From assembly GCA_022845955.1 (NCBI GenBank), contig AP025576.1, forward strand, positions 5,890,001-5,954,000: 64,000 bases of DNA, given 5' to 3'. Position numbers and translations under genes: made by a program. Source of the stretch: Lachnospiraceae bacterium (GTDB lineage: Bacteria > Bacillota > Clostridia > Lachnospirales > Lachnospiraceae). The notes beneath the pieces are model-generated. The model searched no databases. It had not been told where the DNA came from and was given only the letters and a program-made list of their open reading frames with translations. Below are positions 25,500 through 34,075 of this stretch, piece after piece. Within the stretch, counting starts at the first letter, position 1. Each line of letters opens with the position of its first letter.

Positions 25500-26388
25500 G
25501 TATTCCCTCCACCGCATTTGCACCGTCTGCCACTGCTGTAACAATCTGGCGCAGCTTTTTGGTACGGATGTCCCCTGCAGCAAAAACTCCCGGCATGCTT
25601 GTGGCGCAGTCTTCACCGGCTATCAGATAGCCTTTTTCATCCGCCGCTATATTCGTTATGAAGCTTTCGGAATTCGGCTTGATACCCACGGCGATAAATA
25701 CGCCCTGTACCGCCAGTTCATTCTTTTGGCCTCCGTTTTTATGGAGCAGTGTGATGGATTGGACTTTTCCGTCCCCGTTGATGCTCTCCACAACACTGTT
25801 CCAGCATACTTCCACGTTAGGGAGCGCGAGCATGGTATTCTGAAGGGACTGGGCAGCTCTTAAGCTGTCACGGCGATGGATCAGATACACCTTTTCACAG
25901 GCCCTCGCCAGGAAAATGGCATCCTCTACCGCCACATCGCCCCCTCCTACCACAGCCACGGTCTTTCCGCGGAAAAAGGCACCGTCACAGGTGGCGCAGT
26001 AGGATACCCCCATTCCGCTCAGTTCTTCTTCCCCGGGAACGCCCAGATGGCTGTGGGAAGCGCCCGACGCGATAATTACCGCCTTTGCTTCATAATCCCC
26101 TTCCGCCGTTTTCACCAGCTTCAGGTCTCCCATATCTTCGATTCCCAGCACGTCGGCTTCCATGAACTCCGCCTGCATTTTCTCCGCGTGCTCCCGGAAC
26201 TTCATCCCCATATCAAAACCGTTGATTCCGGGAAGCCCCAGGTAATTATCCACCTCATAGGTATTGAGCACCTGTCCGCCGCTCATAGGATTCTTTTCTA
26301 TTACTAATGTGGAAAATCCGGCTCTTCTTCCGTATACCGCAGCGCTGAGCCCTGCGGGGCCTGAACCGATAATAATCAAATCATACAT
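25483..26388 (-). CDS. trxB: Thioredoxin-disulfide reductase
   Basis: 301 residues, the low-molecular-weight bacterial type. FAD-binding IIGSGPAGLSAAVYG (about 6-20), redox-active CATC in SYCATCDGAFF (about 132-142), NAD(P)-binding GGGDVAVEDA (about 152-161) and the C-terminal FAD segment GVFAAGDIRTKKLRQ. It reduces thioredoxin with NADPH and FAD in the cytoplasm. An AGGGG site precedes the ATG. It is divergent from the SDR gene; the intergenic region carries a perfect 33-base palindrome. Confidence 0.95.
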   Translation of the reverse strand: MYDLIIIGSGPAGLSAAVYGRRAGFSTLVIEKNPMSGGQVLNTYEVDNYLGLPGINGFDMGMKFREHAEKMQAEFMEADVLGIEDMGDLKLVKTAEGDYEAKAVIIASGASHSHLGVPGEEELSGMGVSYCATCDGAFFRGKTVAVVGGGDVAVEDAIFLARACEKVYLIHRRDSLRAAQSLQNTMLALPNVEVCWNSVVESINGDGKVQSITLLHKNGGQKNELAVQGVFIAVGIKPNSESFITNIAADEKGYLIAGEDCATSMPGVFAAGDIRTKKLRQIVTAVADGANAVEGIQEYFL

Positions 26389-26477
26389 ATTTTCTACCCC
26401 TTTACTCTATCATACTTGGCTTCTGTTTCATTTATACCTGATTCACCCATTCTCTCATACCCGCATCGCGGGCATGG

Positions 26478-26510
26478 AGGTATAATGTCCACTCTGTGGA
26501 CATTATACCT
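26478..26510. promoter_or_regulatory. Perfect 33-base palindrome between trxB and SDR genes
   Basis: AGGTATAATGTCCAC, three-base loop TCT, GTGGACATTATACCT. It lies 38 bases upstream of the SDR -10 box and about 90 bases upstream of the trxB start, with no T-run. It may be an operator or a repeat relic. A second small palindrome, CCCGCATCGCGGG, lies right before it. Confidence 0.5.
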
Positions 26511-26547
26511 GTTTCTGCCGCAGCTTTCAACCTTTGGCCGCATATGT

Positions 26548-26553
26548 TATAAT
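26548..26553 (+). promoter_or_regulatory. -10 box of the SDR gene
   Basis: TATAAT at 26548-26553 with a weak -35 (TTTCAA) 17 bases upstream; the start codon is 67 bases downstream. Confidence 0.5.
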
Positions 26554-26619
26554 AGGAAAATCATGTTCCGGAAAATAACTTATGGTTTCCCCGCACTTGC
26601 GGAAACGGAGGATATAAGA

Positions 26620-27339
26620 ATGAAGAAAAAAGCATTGATAACCGGTGCTTCCCGGGGAATCGGGAAAGCAATTGCCACGCAGCTGGCAGAACAGGGCTAT
26701 GATCTGTATCTCACCTGCCTGCAGTCCATGGAGGAATTAACGGCACATTGCCGGTACCTGGAACAAGCATACGGAATTTTGTGCACCCCTTTCCAGGGGG
26801 ACATGGGCGACCCGGACGCGGCGGACAGGCTGTTCGAAACTATCACCCGTCTGGATGTCCTCGTCAATAATGCAGGTATTTCCTATATCGGCCTGTTGTC
26901 GGAAATGTCCGCCGGCGACTGGCGGCGGGTTATGTCAACTAACCTGGACAGCTGTTTTTATACCTGCCGGCATGCCATTCCGCTCATGGTGCATGCAAAA
27001 CAAGGCCGGATCCTTCAGATCTCTTCCGTCTGGGGACAGGCCGGTGCATCCATGGAAACAGCCTATTCGGCATCCAAGGGAGGGGTGAACAGCTTTACCA
27101 GGGCGCTTGCAAAAGAACTTGCTCCCAGCAACATCCAGGTAAACGCCGTGGCCTGCGGTGTTATCGATACCGATATGAACCGGTGCTTTACCGAAGAGGA
27201 AAGGAATGCCCTGATCGAAGAAATCCCTGCCGACCGGATGGGAACACCGGAGGAAGTGGCCGCACTCGTGGGCCAGCTCGTCAATGCCCCGGCCTATATG
27301 ACCGGCCAGATCCTCACAATAGACGGAGGATGGATTTAG
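26620..27339 (+). CDS. Short-chain dehydrogenase/reductase (FabG-like; possible YmfI type)
   Basis: 239 residues. Cofactor motif ITGASRGIGKAIA (about 7-19), NNAGISYIG, catalytic Ser in QISSVWGQAG and YSASKGGVNSF with Tyr and Lys. The C-terminus TGQILTIDGGWI is standard. It is FabG-sized. The pattern SSVWGQ.GAS..TAYSASKGG is reminiscent of the Firmicutes reductase YmfI that completes 5-aminopentanol modification of elongation factor P; this is a family-resemblance guess. The open frame starts 68 codons earlier but the ATG at 26620 has GGAGG. Single gene on the plus strand. Confidence 0.85.
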   Translation: MKKKALITGASRGIGKAIATQLAEQGYDLYLTCLQSMEELTAHCRYLEQAYGILCTPFQGDMGDPDAADRLFETITRLDVLVNNAGISYIGLLSEMSAGDWRRVMSTNLDSCFYTCRHAIPLMVHAKQGRILQISSVWGQAGASMETAYSASKGGVNSFTRALAKELAPSNIQVNAVACGVIDTDMNRCFTEEERNALIEEIPADRMGTPEEVAALVGQLVNAPAYMTGQILTIDGGWI

Positions 27340-27368
27340 GAACCATCCTCCCTGCCGCTGTTACTCCG

Positions 27369-28787
27369 TCAGCGTCCTTCTATCTCTCTTTTCTTTTTGA
27401 GGATGGCTGCGTTTTCCTCCACTTTTTTCCGGCCCAGCGGATAGACAAAAGCGAGGATTGCCGCTACTGCCAGAAAACAGACCGCAGGTATCAGGTTTAC
27501 CGTGGCATAGATCCCTTCCACAACGCGGGTGCTCTGAACCGCTGCCAGCTCGTCATACCCTATGGCCTGCAGCGCCGCCCCGCCGAGTCCGCCGGCCAGG
27601 GCCTGGCCGATTTTTCTGGCAAAAGAATAGACGGAATAGACCGTTCCGTCATCACGGCTTCCTGTCCGTACCTCATGGTCGTCAATGACATCCGTGATAT
27701 TGGCCCATATGATCATGTTAAACAGATTCACCCCCAGAAAGCCGATGACAGAAAGGAACATATACAGCCAGGAATTCCTGATATGCATAAAGTATAAAAG
27801 CAGATAGGAGGCTCCTGAAAAGCAGGTGGCCGCCGCCGCAACCTCTTTCTTCCCGAATTTCCTGGAAAGAGGTACCGTCATACCTGCAATGGCCAGGGAA
27901 ACGGCTGTGGACACGAGGCTGAAAACGGACAATGCCCTGGTATCCTTGAAATAATCCAGGTACAGATACTGGTTCATAGATTGGATCAGAAGCTGGCTCA
28001 GCAGAAGGCCAATCGCCGCTCCGATAATTGCCAGAAGGGCCCTGTTCGAAAAAACCGTCTGAAAGGTACGTGCCAGGGAAACTCTGTTCTGCCCTCTTTT
28101 TTCCTCCATACGCACCCGTTCTGTGGTGCACTTGTAGCAGATAAAATAGCAGAGGATTGCCAGTACCGAAAAAACTCCCGCAATAGCCGTGAATCGGGGC
28201 CCGCTTACAATCTGGTTCCCGGCGGCGTCCGTGGTATAGATGAAAAGAGGCGTCCCCGCCCCAATCACCAGCCCGGCAAGCGTAGCCCCGATTCCCCGGA
28301 AGGTGGACAGGGAGGTGCGCTGGTCCGGTTCGGAAGTAATTGCCGATGCCATGGATCCATAGGGGATGTTGATCGAGGTATAAAAGATACTCCCCCACAA
28401 AAGGTAGGTCACATACATATAAACCATTTTCACCGGCATGGAAGCCCCTGCCAGGCCGGACTGGTACATAAGAAAGCTCGCTAACGCCACAGGCGCGCTC
28501 ATTCTCCGCAGCCAGGGCTTAAATTTCCCGTCCCGTGACGGGCGGCTGATATCCACTATGCGCCCCATGGTGATATCCGTAACCGCATCCACACACCGTG
28601 CAGCCAGAAACAGTGTCCCCACCGCCAGTCCGCTGATTCCCAGCACCTTGGTATAAAATACCATAAGAAAAGAGCTTGCAAAAATAAACGTGAAATCATT
28701 ACCGAAATCTCCGAACATATAACCTATTTTATCGCGCAATCCAAAGGGTCTGATCCCTTTCCTGTCCTGTTCCGTCCGACCGTTCAT
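27369..28787 (-). CDS. GPH-family sugar/hexuronide:cation symporter
   Basis: 472 residues, about 12 membrane segments. GLRDKIGYMFGDFGNDFTFIF (key GYMFGDFGND, about 20-29), ARCVDAVTDITMGRIVD (about 62-78) and the charged loop SRPSRDGKFKPWLRR identify the glycoside-pentoside-hexuronide family. The start at 28787 is eight bases after a GGAGGTG site that overlaps the end of uxuA, only seven bases from the uxuA stop, so the two are cotranscribed. With uxuA upstream it most likely imports a glucuronide, glucuronate or related uronic-acid glycoside. Confidence 0.88.
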   Translation of the reverse strand: MNGRTEQDRKGIRPFGLRDKIGYMFGDFGNDFTFIFASSFLMVFYTKVLGISGLAVGTLFLAARCVDAVTDITMGRIVDISRPSRDGKFKPWLRRMSAPVALASFLMYQSGLAGASMPVKMVYMYVTYLLWGSIFYTSINIPYGSMASAITSEPDQRTSLSTFRGIGATLAGLVIGAGTPLFIYTTDAAGNQIVSGPRFTAIAGVFSVLAILCYFICYKCTTERVRMEEKRGQNRVSLARTFQTVFSNRALLAIIGAAIGLLLSQLLIQSMNQYLYLDYFKDTRALSVFSLVSTAVSLAIAGMTVPLSRKFGKKEVAAAATCFSGASYLLLYFMHIRNSWLYMFLSVIGFLGVNLFNMIIWANITDVIDDHEVRTGSRDDGTVYSVYSFARKIGQALAGGLGGAALQAIGYDELAAVQSTRVVEGIYATVNLIPAVCFLAVAAILAFVYPLGRKKVEENAAILKKKREIEGR

Positions 28788-28794
28788 TTTTTTG

Positions 28795-29874
28795 TCACCT
28801 CCGCTGTGCCCGTTCACCGGCTTTTCCGGGCTTTTGTCCGCCTTCCTTTTTCAGTGTTTCCCAGATGCCTGTGAGATAGGCGGCTCCCAGCGCCCTGTCA
28901 TAAAGGCCATAGCCCGGCTTCCCCTGTTCCCCCCATATCATCCTGCCGTGATCCGGACGCATATAGCCTGTAAAACCAGTCTCATAATAAGCCTTCATAA
29001 TTGCTTCCATATCCAGCGAACCGCAGAAGGAAGGATGGGCGCTTTCTTCAAAGGAACCATCCTCCAGGATTTTTACATTACGCATATGGGCAAAATGAAT
29101 CTTTCCCATCCCGCCATATTTGCGGACCAGATGGGGAATATTATTACAGGCGCTGCATCCCAGGCTGCCGCTGCAGAGGCTCAGGCCGTGATGGCTGTCA
29201 TTATACAAAGCGAGGAACCGGTCAATCGCGGCTTCCCCGGTTATAATCCGGGGAATGCCGAAAATCGGCCATGGGGGATCGTCCGGATGCAGTCCCATAT
29301 TCACATCACACTCTATGGCGGTGGGCATGATTTCATTGATAAAGTATTTTAAGTTTTCCCAAAGCCCTTCGATACCCAAAAGCTGATATGCCTTTATCAG
29401 ACCGTTTATTTCTTCCGGAAAATAAGAGGAGTCCCATCCGGGAAGTGCCATTTTGGCCGGGTCCATCCTATCCATATCCTCTTTATAGTAAACCAGTGCA
29501 TGGGAACCGTCCGGCAGGGGCTGATCCAGCCGGGAACGGGTCCAGTCAAAAACCGGCATAAAATTATAACAGATACACCGGATGCCCTCCGCTGCCAGAC
29601 GCCGTATGTTTTCCTTATAATTTTCAATATACTCCTGGTATTTTCCTCTTCGCAGCTTGATATCCTCATGGACCGGCACACTTTCAATCACTTCCAGCTC
29701 CAGCCCCGCGCCGGTCACTTTTTCTTTCAGTTCTTTTATCGCCTCCACAGGCCACACCTTTCCCACAGGGATATGGTAAACAGCGGAAACCACTCCTGTC
29801 ACACCCGGGATCTGCCTGATATCGGCAAGGGTGACCGGATCCTCTTCTCCATACCAACGGAACGTCATTTTCAT
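28795..29874 (-). CDS. uxuA: Mannonate dehydratase
   Basis: 359 residues, standard UxuA length. The opening MTFRWYGEEDPVTLADIRQIPGV is represented by RWYGEEDPV; further on are CYNFMPVFDWTRSRLD (about 97-112), a metal-site stretch MGLHPDDPPWP, a conserved-Cys segment CSGSLGC and HFAHMRNVK. It dehydrates D-mannonate to 2-keto-3-deoxygluconate in glucuronate catabolism, using Fe2+/Mn2+. It is the first gene of a two-gene operon with the GPH symporter. No uxaC, uxuB, kdgK or kdgA is nearby, so the rest of the route is elsewhere. The ATG has AAAGGAG eight bases upstream. Confidence 0.93.
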   Translation of the reverse strand: MKMTFRWYGEEDPVTLADIRQIPGVTGVVSAVYHIPVGKVWPVEAIKELKEKVTGAGLELEVIESVPVHEDIKLRRGKYQEYIENYKENIRRLAAEGIRCICYNFMPVFDWTRSRLDQPLPDGSHALVYYKEDMDRMDPAKMALPGWDSSYFPEEINGLIKAYQLLGIEGLWENLKYFINEIMPTAIECDVNMGLHPDDPPWPIFGIPRIITGEAAIDRFLALYNDSHHGLSLCSGSLGCSACNNIPHLVRKYGGMGKIHFAHMRNVKILEDGSFEESAHPSFCGSLDMEAIMKAYYETGFTGYMRPDHGRMIWGEQGKPGYGLYDRALGAAYLTGIWETLKKEGGQKPGKAGERAQRR

Positions 29875-29933
29875 GCAGACTGCTCCTTTCTGAGCTGTCC
29901 CTTCCTATATTAATACAGGCGGACGTATGCCTT

Positions 29934-29965
29934 TGTAACAGTTCGGATACATCCGGACTGTTACA
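29934..29965. repeat. TGTAAC-type hairpin upstream of uxuA
   Basis: TGTAACAGTTCGGA pairs with TCCGGACTGTTACA (one G:U). It resembles the hairpin at 11607-11638 in sequence and size. Here it lies upstream of uxuA, so it is not its terminator; it may be an operator or an inserted repeat. Confidence 0.6.
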
Positions 29966-30054
29966 TCTATTTTCATCATTTGCCATTATTCTTTCCCGGA
30001 CTTTTGTTTTTATGAGAAAGTTGGAAGAATAGGATTGGAAAATTTTGCAGTAAA

Positions 30055-30116
30055 AAAGGCCAAAGCAGCGGTATCCGGTTCTTTCCCGTATCGGATATTC
30101 CGCTGCTTTGGCCTTT
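30055..30116 (-). terminator. Intrinsic terminator of the beta-lactamase-fold gene
   Basis: A 17-bp perfect stem, AAAGGCCAAAGCAGCGG with its complement, extended by ATCCG/CGGAT; on the minus strand it runs into TTTTTTACTG. It lies 17 bases after the stop. Confidence 0.88.
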
Positions 30117-30132
30117 ATGACTGCTTAACCGA

Positions 30133-31659
30133 TCAATAGATATTTCCTGCCTGACGGACAAGGCTTTCCATCAGTGTCTCCATATTGTGTATCACGGGCT
30201 GTGTATCCAGCCCATATTCTGCCGCCATCCGCTGAAGCCGCGGAAAAGCCAGCCAGGTGCTCCCTGCTTCATCCTCCCATACGGAGATACGCAGCGGTAG
30301 TTCAACAGAAATACTCTGATCAAGCTGCATTAATCCGGTTCCAACTTTAGGGGATCCAAATACAAGCACTGTGGTAGGGCGCAGCACAAGCCCTGCCTCG
30401 TCCGCATTCCGGGCGTGATCAAACTTGGCAAAAACAGGGATTCCCCTCTCTTTGAGCGCTTCCTCCAGCCTCTTAACGGTATCCGCCACCGGTAACTGTC
30501 CTTCCAGTAAAAAAAGCTTGTTATCATCATATCCCGTGGAAAGCAAATCCCCGAAGGCTCCGGCAATGCGCCGTCCCAGATTGGTAAAATCCACGCCTTC
30601 CCTGTTCGCAAGCAAGGTCACGCAGACCAGTTCCTCCGGATGGGTAAAACGGCTGAGAAATGAGGAGTAACCCGGAACCGATCCCTTTATGTCCATTAAT
30701 CCCCGATGTTTATAAAACTGCCATCCTGCCACGGCAGGCATTTCTCTGCCGTCCGGCAGCTGCCAGGGAGCGTAAACCACCGCCCTGTCCTCCGGCTTCT
30801 TAATCAGTACGGAACCGGCGAGGCCGATATCCCAGAAGGAGATATCCTGCGCGGAAGCCCATATATCGGAAAATCCTCTCAAAGCAGAAGAATCCGTGCG
30901 TTTTATGATGTTTCCATCCGCATCAAAGCTGGCCGCCGGTTCGACGGGATCTATGTAAAGCCGGTCGGCTTTGAACATCTGATGTACATTTTCTGTCAAT
31001 GCCACCTCTTCATGGGGAAATCTGGTATCCAAATCCTCTGAGAAACCAGTATGGCGCAGTCCCAGGAATTCTATCTGCCGCAGCATCACAAAGTCGTGAT
31101 AGCTCATGCCGCTGGTACGTTCGATGATCTCTGTAAGTACCAGAAAATTGGTAGCGCTTTGCTCTACCTGTGTTCCGGGTTCAAAAGACAGCTTTTGGTC
31201 TTTTACCAATCCAACCAGTTCCTGAAAATCCCATTTACGGAAAGGGCAAAATGCTTTTTCTTTCCGGTAATCGGGCAGCCCCGCCGCATGTCGTATCAAC
31301 TGCCGGGCGGTAACCGCCAGCCAGCTTTCCGGGAGTTCCGGCACATACTTTCCTGCAGGAGCATCCAACTCCAGCTTCCCGTCCTCAAACAGCTGCATCG
31401 CTGCCACAGCCGCAAAAGCCTGGGAAATGGGACCCGCCGGCCACAGGGTATTGGGAGATGCCAGACGCCGCTGTCCGGTATCAGACATCCCATACCCCAC
31501 TACCCTGGGAATATAGGGGGCCTGCACTATAGCCAGCGTAAGACCCGGTATATGTTCCTCTTCCATGAACTGCCAGATCATCTGATCCACGGTTTGCCCT
31601 AAATAGGAGGTATCTGCACTGCCCCGCATTTTCATAACTGCATGTTCTCGTGTGTTCAT
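30133..31659 (-). CDS. Beta-lactamase-fold protein lacking catalytic residues, fused to DUF302
   Basis: 508 residues. The first ~380 match serine hydrolases of the beta-lactamase/AmpC fold: the motif region reads TLWPAGPISQAFAAVAAMQL where active relatives have GS(I/V)SK, so the nucleophile Ser is Pro77 and the Lys is Gln80. The YxN motif reads QSA (about 167-169), and the HxG/KTG strand reads IKGSVPGYSS. The C-terminal ~120 residues resemble DUF302. It is very likely not a hydrolase; it may bind a ligand or wall peptide. No signal peptide, so cytoplasmic. Monocistronic; ATG at 31659 after GGAAGG. Confidence 0.75.
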   Translation of the reverse strand: MNTREHAVMKMRGSADTSYLGQTVDQMIWQFMEEEHIPGLTLAIVQAPYIPRVVGYGMSDTGQRRLASPNTLWPAGPISQAFAAVAAMQLFEDGKLELDAPAGKYVPELPESWLAVTARQLIRHAAGLPDYRKEKAFCPFRKWDFQELVGLVKDQKLSFEPGTQVEQSATNFLVLTEIIERTSGMSYHDFVMLRQIEFLGLRHTGFSEDLDTRFPHEEVALTENVHQMFKADRLYIDPVEPAASFDADGNIIKRTDSSALRGFSDIWASAQDISFWDIGLAGSVLIKKPEDRAVVYAPWQLPDGREMPAVAGWQFYKHRGLMDIKGSVPGYSSFLSRFTHPEELVCVTLLANREGVDFTNLGRRIAGAFGDLLSTGYDDNKLFLLEGQLPVADTVKRLEEALKERGIPVFAKFDHARNADEAGLVLRPTTVLVFGSPKVGTGLMQLDQSISVELPLRISVWEDEAGSTWLAFPRLQRMAAEYGLDTQPVIHNMETLMESLVRQAGNIY

Positions 31660-31724
31660 TTGCAACCTTCCTTTCTTTACCGTCCGGCTTTCCCGGGCAG
31701 CAGCAGCTTTGTTTTTCGCTTCTT

Positions 31725-31747
31725 ACTGTAACTTTTATTATTACAGT
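31725..31747. promoter_or_regulatory. Inverted repeat upstream of the beta-lactamase-fold gene
   Basis: ACTGTAA and TTACAGT flank a nine-base spacer in an AT-rich stretch about 65 bases before the start codon. Possible operator; no regulator assigned. Confidence 0.35.
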
Positions 31748-31813
31748 TTATAAATTAATAATACGTCGCTTTTCCTGGTTTGTCAATAGGAATTCCCCGC
31801 AAATGTCCAAAAA

Positions 31814-31846
31814 GGCCGGAGCCGCGGTTCTCCCGCTGCTCCGGCC
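31814..31846 (-). terminator. Terminator of the long catabolic operon
   Basis: GGCCGGAGC pairs with GCTCCGGCC; the minus strand continues TTTTTGGAC. It lies about 25 bases after the stop of the GntR gene, the last gene of the 31.9-51.3 kb operon. Confidence 0.85.
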
Positions 31847-31871
31847 TGCCTGATTCCTGTTACCCTGCAGT

Positions 31872-32513
31872 TCACATAAGCTGTGTATCCTTCATCAGTT
31901 TCACATGCTCGCTGTTAAGCTCCCTGAGAAGCTCCTTATCCTTATCTTCCATCGCCTTCACGATATTCCTGTGCAAGAGCCAGGACAATTCCACGACTTC
32001 CGCCTTCCTGCCGGAATTCTTCAGATTCTTTCTCACAATCAGAAGGCAGGTTTCTATTTCATTAATATATTTCATCAATCGCTTCGAACCCGTCATTTCC
32101 GCCGTCATCAGATGGAACTGGATATCATATTTCTCATGATTGGCAAGCTGTTCCTCCTGCGGCAGGGCCAGGAAAGAATCGATATATCCATTCAGCCGTT
32201 CAATATCCTCCCGGGAAGCCCTGTCCGCGCATTTGCAATAGCAGTAATCCTCCAGAACCTGACGCAGCTCCAGTAAATCTACAAGCTCTTCCCTGGAGAT
32301 CTGGACACAATAAAGCCCTTTCCGTTTCACATTATGGATAAAACCATTCTGGCACAGCTGATTCACTGCTTCCCGCACCGGTGTCCTGCTGGTCTCCAAC
32401 TGTTCTGCAATAATATCTTCCCGGATCCGGTCTCCCGGCTTAATCGTCCCATTCAGAATCTGATCCAAAATATAATTGTATGCATTTTCAACAAGCAATG
32501 TGTTATTTGGCAC
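31872..32513 (-). CDS. GntR-family (FadR/FCD subgroup) transcriptional regulator
   Basis: 213 residues. The N-terminal winged helix (about 5-75) contains GTIKPGDRIREDIIAEQL and TSRTPVREAVNQL, the GntR signature. The C-terminal FCD helical domain (about 80-210) has a metal-site style ELRQVLEDYC and HEKYDIQFHLMTAEMTGSKRL. Such proteins repress sugar-acid and organic-acid operons and respond to the substrate or an intermediate. It is the last gene of the long operon, 78 bases after abfD, and probably controls it. Translation starts at GTG, six bases after GAGGG; no ATG is near. Confidence 0.9.
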   Translation of the reverse strand: MPNNTLLVENAYNYILDQILNGTIKPGDRIREDIIAEQLETSRTPVREAVNQLCQNGFIHNVKRKGLYCVQISREELVDLLELRQVLEDYCYCKCADRASREDIERLNGYIDSFLALPQEEQLANHEKYDIQFHLMTAEMTGSKRLMKYINEIETCLLIVRKNLKNSGRKAEVVELSWLLHRNIVKAMEDKDKELLRELNSEHVKLMKDTQLM

Positions 32514-32591
32514 GGCAATCCCTCTCTTTTCTTTTCCATAGTACCAATATTATACCGCGTAAGCATTGGAAAATCTATGAAAAAAAATCCA

Positions 32592-34058
32592 TTATTTGTC
32601 AGGTTCTGACGAAATACCAGCAATTACCTTTGCCAGTTTCTTTTTTTCTTCCAGCTTTCCCTGTCTGTTTATCATAATCCTTTGCGCCTGGGGGCTTCCG
32701 GCTCCATGCATGGATTCTGTCCGGTAGCCTACCGCCGCGCTTCCCAGCGTCATATTTTCAATGAGACGCAGGATTTTCATCCGATCCATCGTGTCCGCAT
32801 CCGCACTTCCTTTAAAATATTTCCGGCAGATTTCCGCCGTTTCCGGCGAAGTAAAATCTTCCTCCGAGGGCATGGTAACCATAAGGCCTCCTGCAATGTC
32901 TTCGGCCAGCCGGGCGATTTCATAAGGGAATCTGGTTACATTCTGTTTGCAGACATTTGCCAGCAGGTTATCAATCTGATAATTTCCTGCTGCTGTCTGT
33001 ATGCCTAATGCGGAGCAGGCAATCCCGCAGCTGTACATAGTTTCATTCAGCTGTATCATTTCTATGAGCTTGTCCTTTATATGGGAGGCTTTTTGTACTC
33101 CATTATATTCCGCCGCCACGGCAGCCGCTCCTATCAGTACATCTCCCACACCGGTTTTACAGCCTCCGTAGCTCTGCCTGTGGTAACCGGCAAAACGTTC
33201 CACCAGGACTCCTGCAAATTCGTATTCTCCGCATAAAAACACGCGTTCCCAGGGCACAAAAACATGCTCAAAAACTACCAGGGCCTCCTGTCCTCCAAAC
33301 CGGCAGTTACCACAATCCATACAACCGGATTTCTCCAGTTTTCTAGTATCACAGGACTGCCGGCCATATATCATCTTAATGCCTTCCGCGTCAGATGGTA
33401 TGGCAAAGGACACTGCATATTCCCTGTCATTCTCTCCCATAGCCACTGTAGGCATGATCAGATGCTCATGGGAATTCACCGCTCCCGTCTGATGTGCCTT
33501 AGCTCCGGTAACATAAATGCCTTTGGCATTCTTTTCCACCACATGCAGATACATATCCGGATCCTCCTGTTTTCCCGGAGGAAGGCTCCTGTCCCCCTTG
33601 GGATCCGTCATAGCTCCGTCCACTGTCAGATCTTTTTCCTGTACTTCTTTCATAAAGGCAATAAAGTTCTGATGGTAATTGGTATGGTACTTCCGATCTA
33701 CCTCAAAGGTTGTGGAATAAACGGCATTAAAAGCATCCATACCAACACACCGCTGAAAACAGGCCCCGGTCTTCTGTCCTAAAAGCCTCTGCATTCTGAC
33801 CTTACTTATTAAATCCTGTTCATTCTGGTGTAAATGGCAGAAACGGTTAATCGTTTTCCCCGTAAGATTGGAAACCGCCAGCATAACATCCTGATACTGC
33901 GGTTCCAAAGCCAAATCATAAGTCATTGCCACAGAATTGACAGATGGCCGTATGATAGGGTGATCCACGAAATTTTCCACCCTTTTACCGAAGAGGTATA
34001 CCTTTGTATGCAGTCTGCGTAAGCTTTCTATATATTCCTGTCCCGTCATTAATCCCAT
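32592..34058 (-). CDS. abfD: 4-hydroxybutyryl-CoA dehydratase / vinylacetyl-CoA delta-isomerase
   Basis: 488 residues, the size of clostridial AbfD (about 490). The 4Fe-4S ligands known from AbfD appear at matching spacing: Cys100 and Cys104 in CFQRC, His293 and Cys300 in HRQSYGGC. The residues matching the catalytic Glu257 and Tyr296 of AbfD are Glu258 and Tyr297. AKAHQTGAVNSHEH and GYRTESMHGAGSPQAQRIM are also family-typical. The enzyme uses FAD and the cluster for a ketyl-radical removal of water from 4-hydroxybutyryl-CoA, giving crotonyl-CoA. It is oxygen-sensitive and cytoplasmic. It follows the UxaA-type genes in a sugar-acid operon; no 4-hydroxybutyrate CoA-transferase is present. Confidence 0.88.
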   Translation of the reverse strand: MGLMTGQEYIESLRRLHTKVYLFGKRVENFVDHPIIRPSVNSVAMTYDLALEPQYQDVMLAVSNLTGKTINRFCHLHQNEQDLISKVRMQRLLGQKTGACFQRCVGMDAFNAVYSTTFEVDRKYHTNYHQNFIAFMKEVQEKDLTVDGAMTDPKGDRSLPPGKQEDPDMYLHVVEKNAKGIYVTGAKAHQTGAVNSHEHLIMPTVAMGENDREYAVSFAIPSDAEGIKMIYGRQSCDTRKLEKSGCMDCGNCRFGGQEALVVFEHVFVPWERVFLCGEYEFAGVLVERFAGYHRQSYGGCKTGVGDVLIGAAAVAAEYNGVQKASHIKDKLIEMIQLNETMYSCGIACSALGIQTAAGNYQIDNLLANVCKQNVTRFPYEIARLAEDIAGGLMVTMPSEEDFTSPETAEICRKYFKGSADADTMDRMKILRLIENMTLGSAAVGYRTESMHGAGSPQAQRIMINRQGKLEEKKKLAKVIAGISSEPDK

Positions 34059-34075
34059 AAATTATCCTTTCCTCT

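Noticed and set aside
29976..30161. 61-codon minus-strand frame over the terminator at 30055-30116
   Set aside because: It runs through a strong intrinsic terminator and has no ribosome site.
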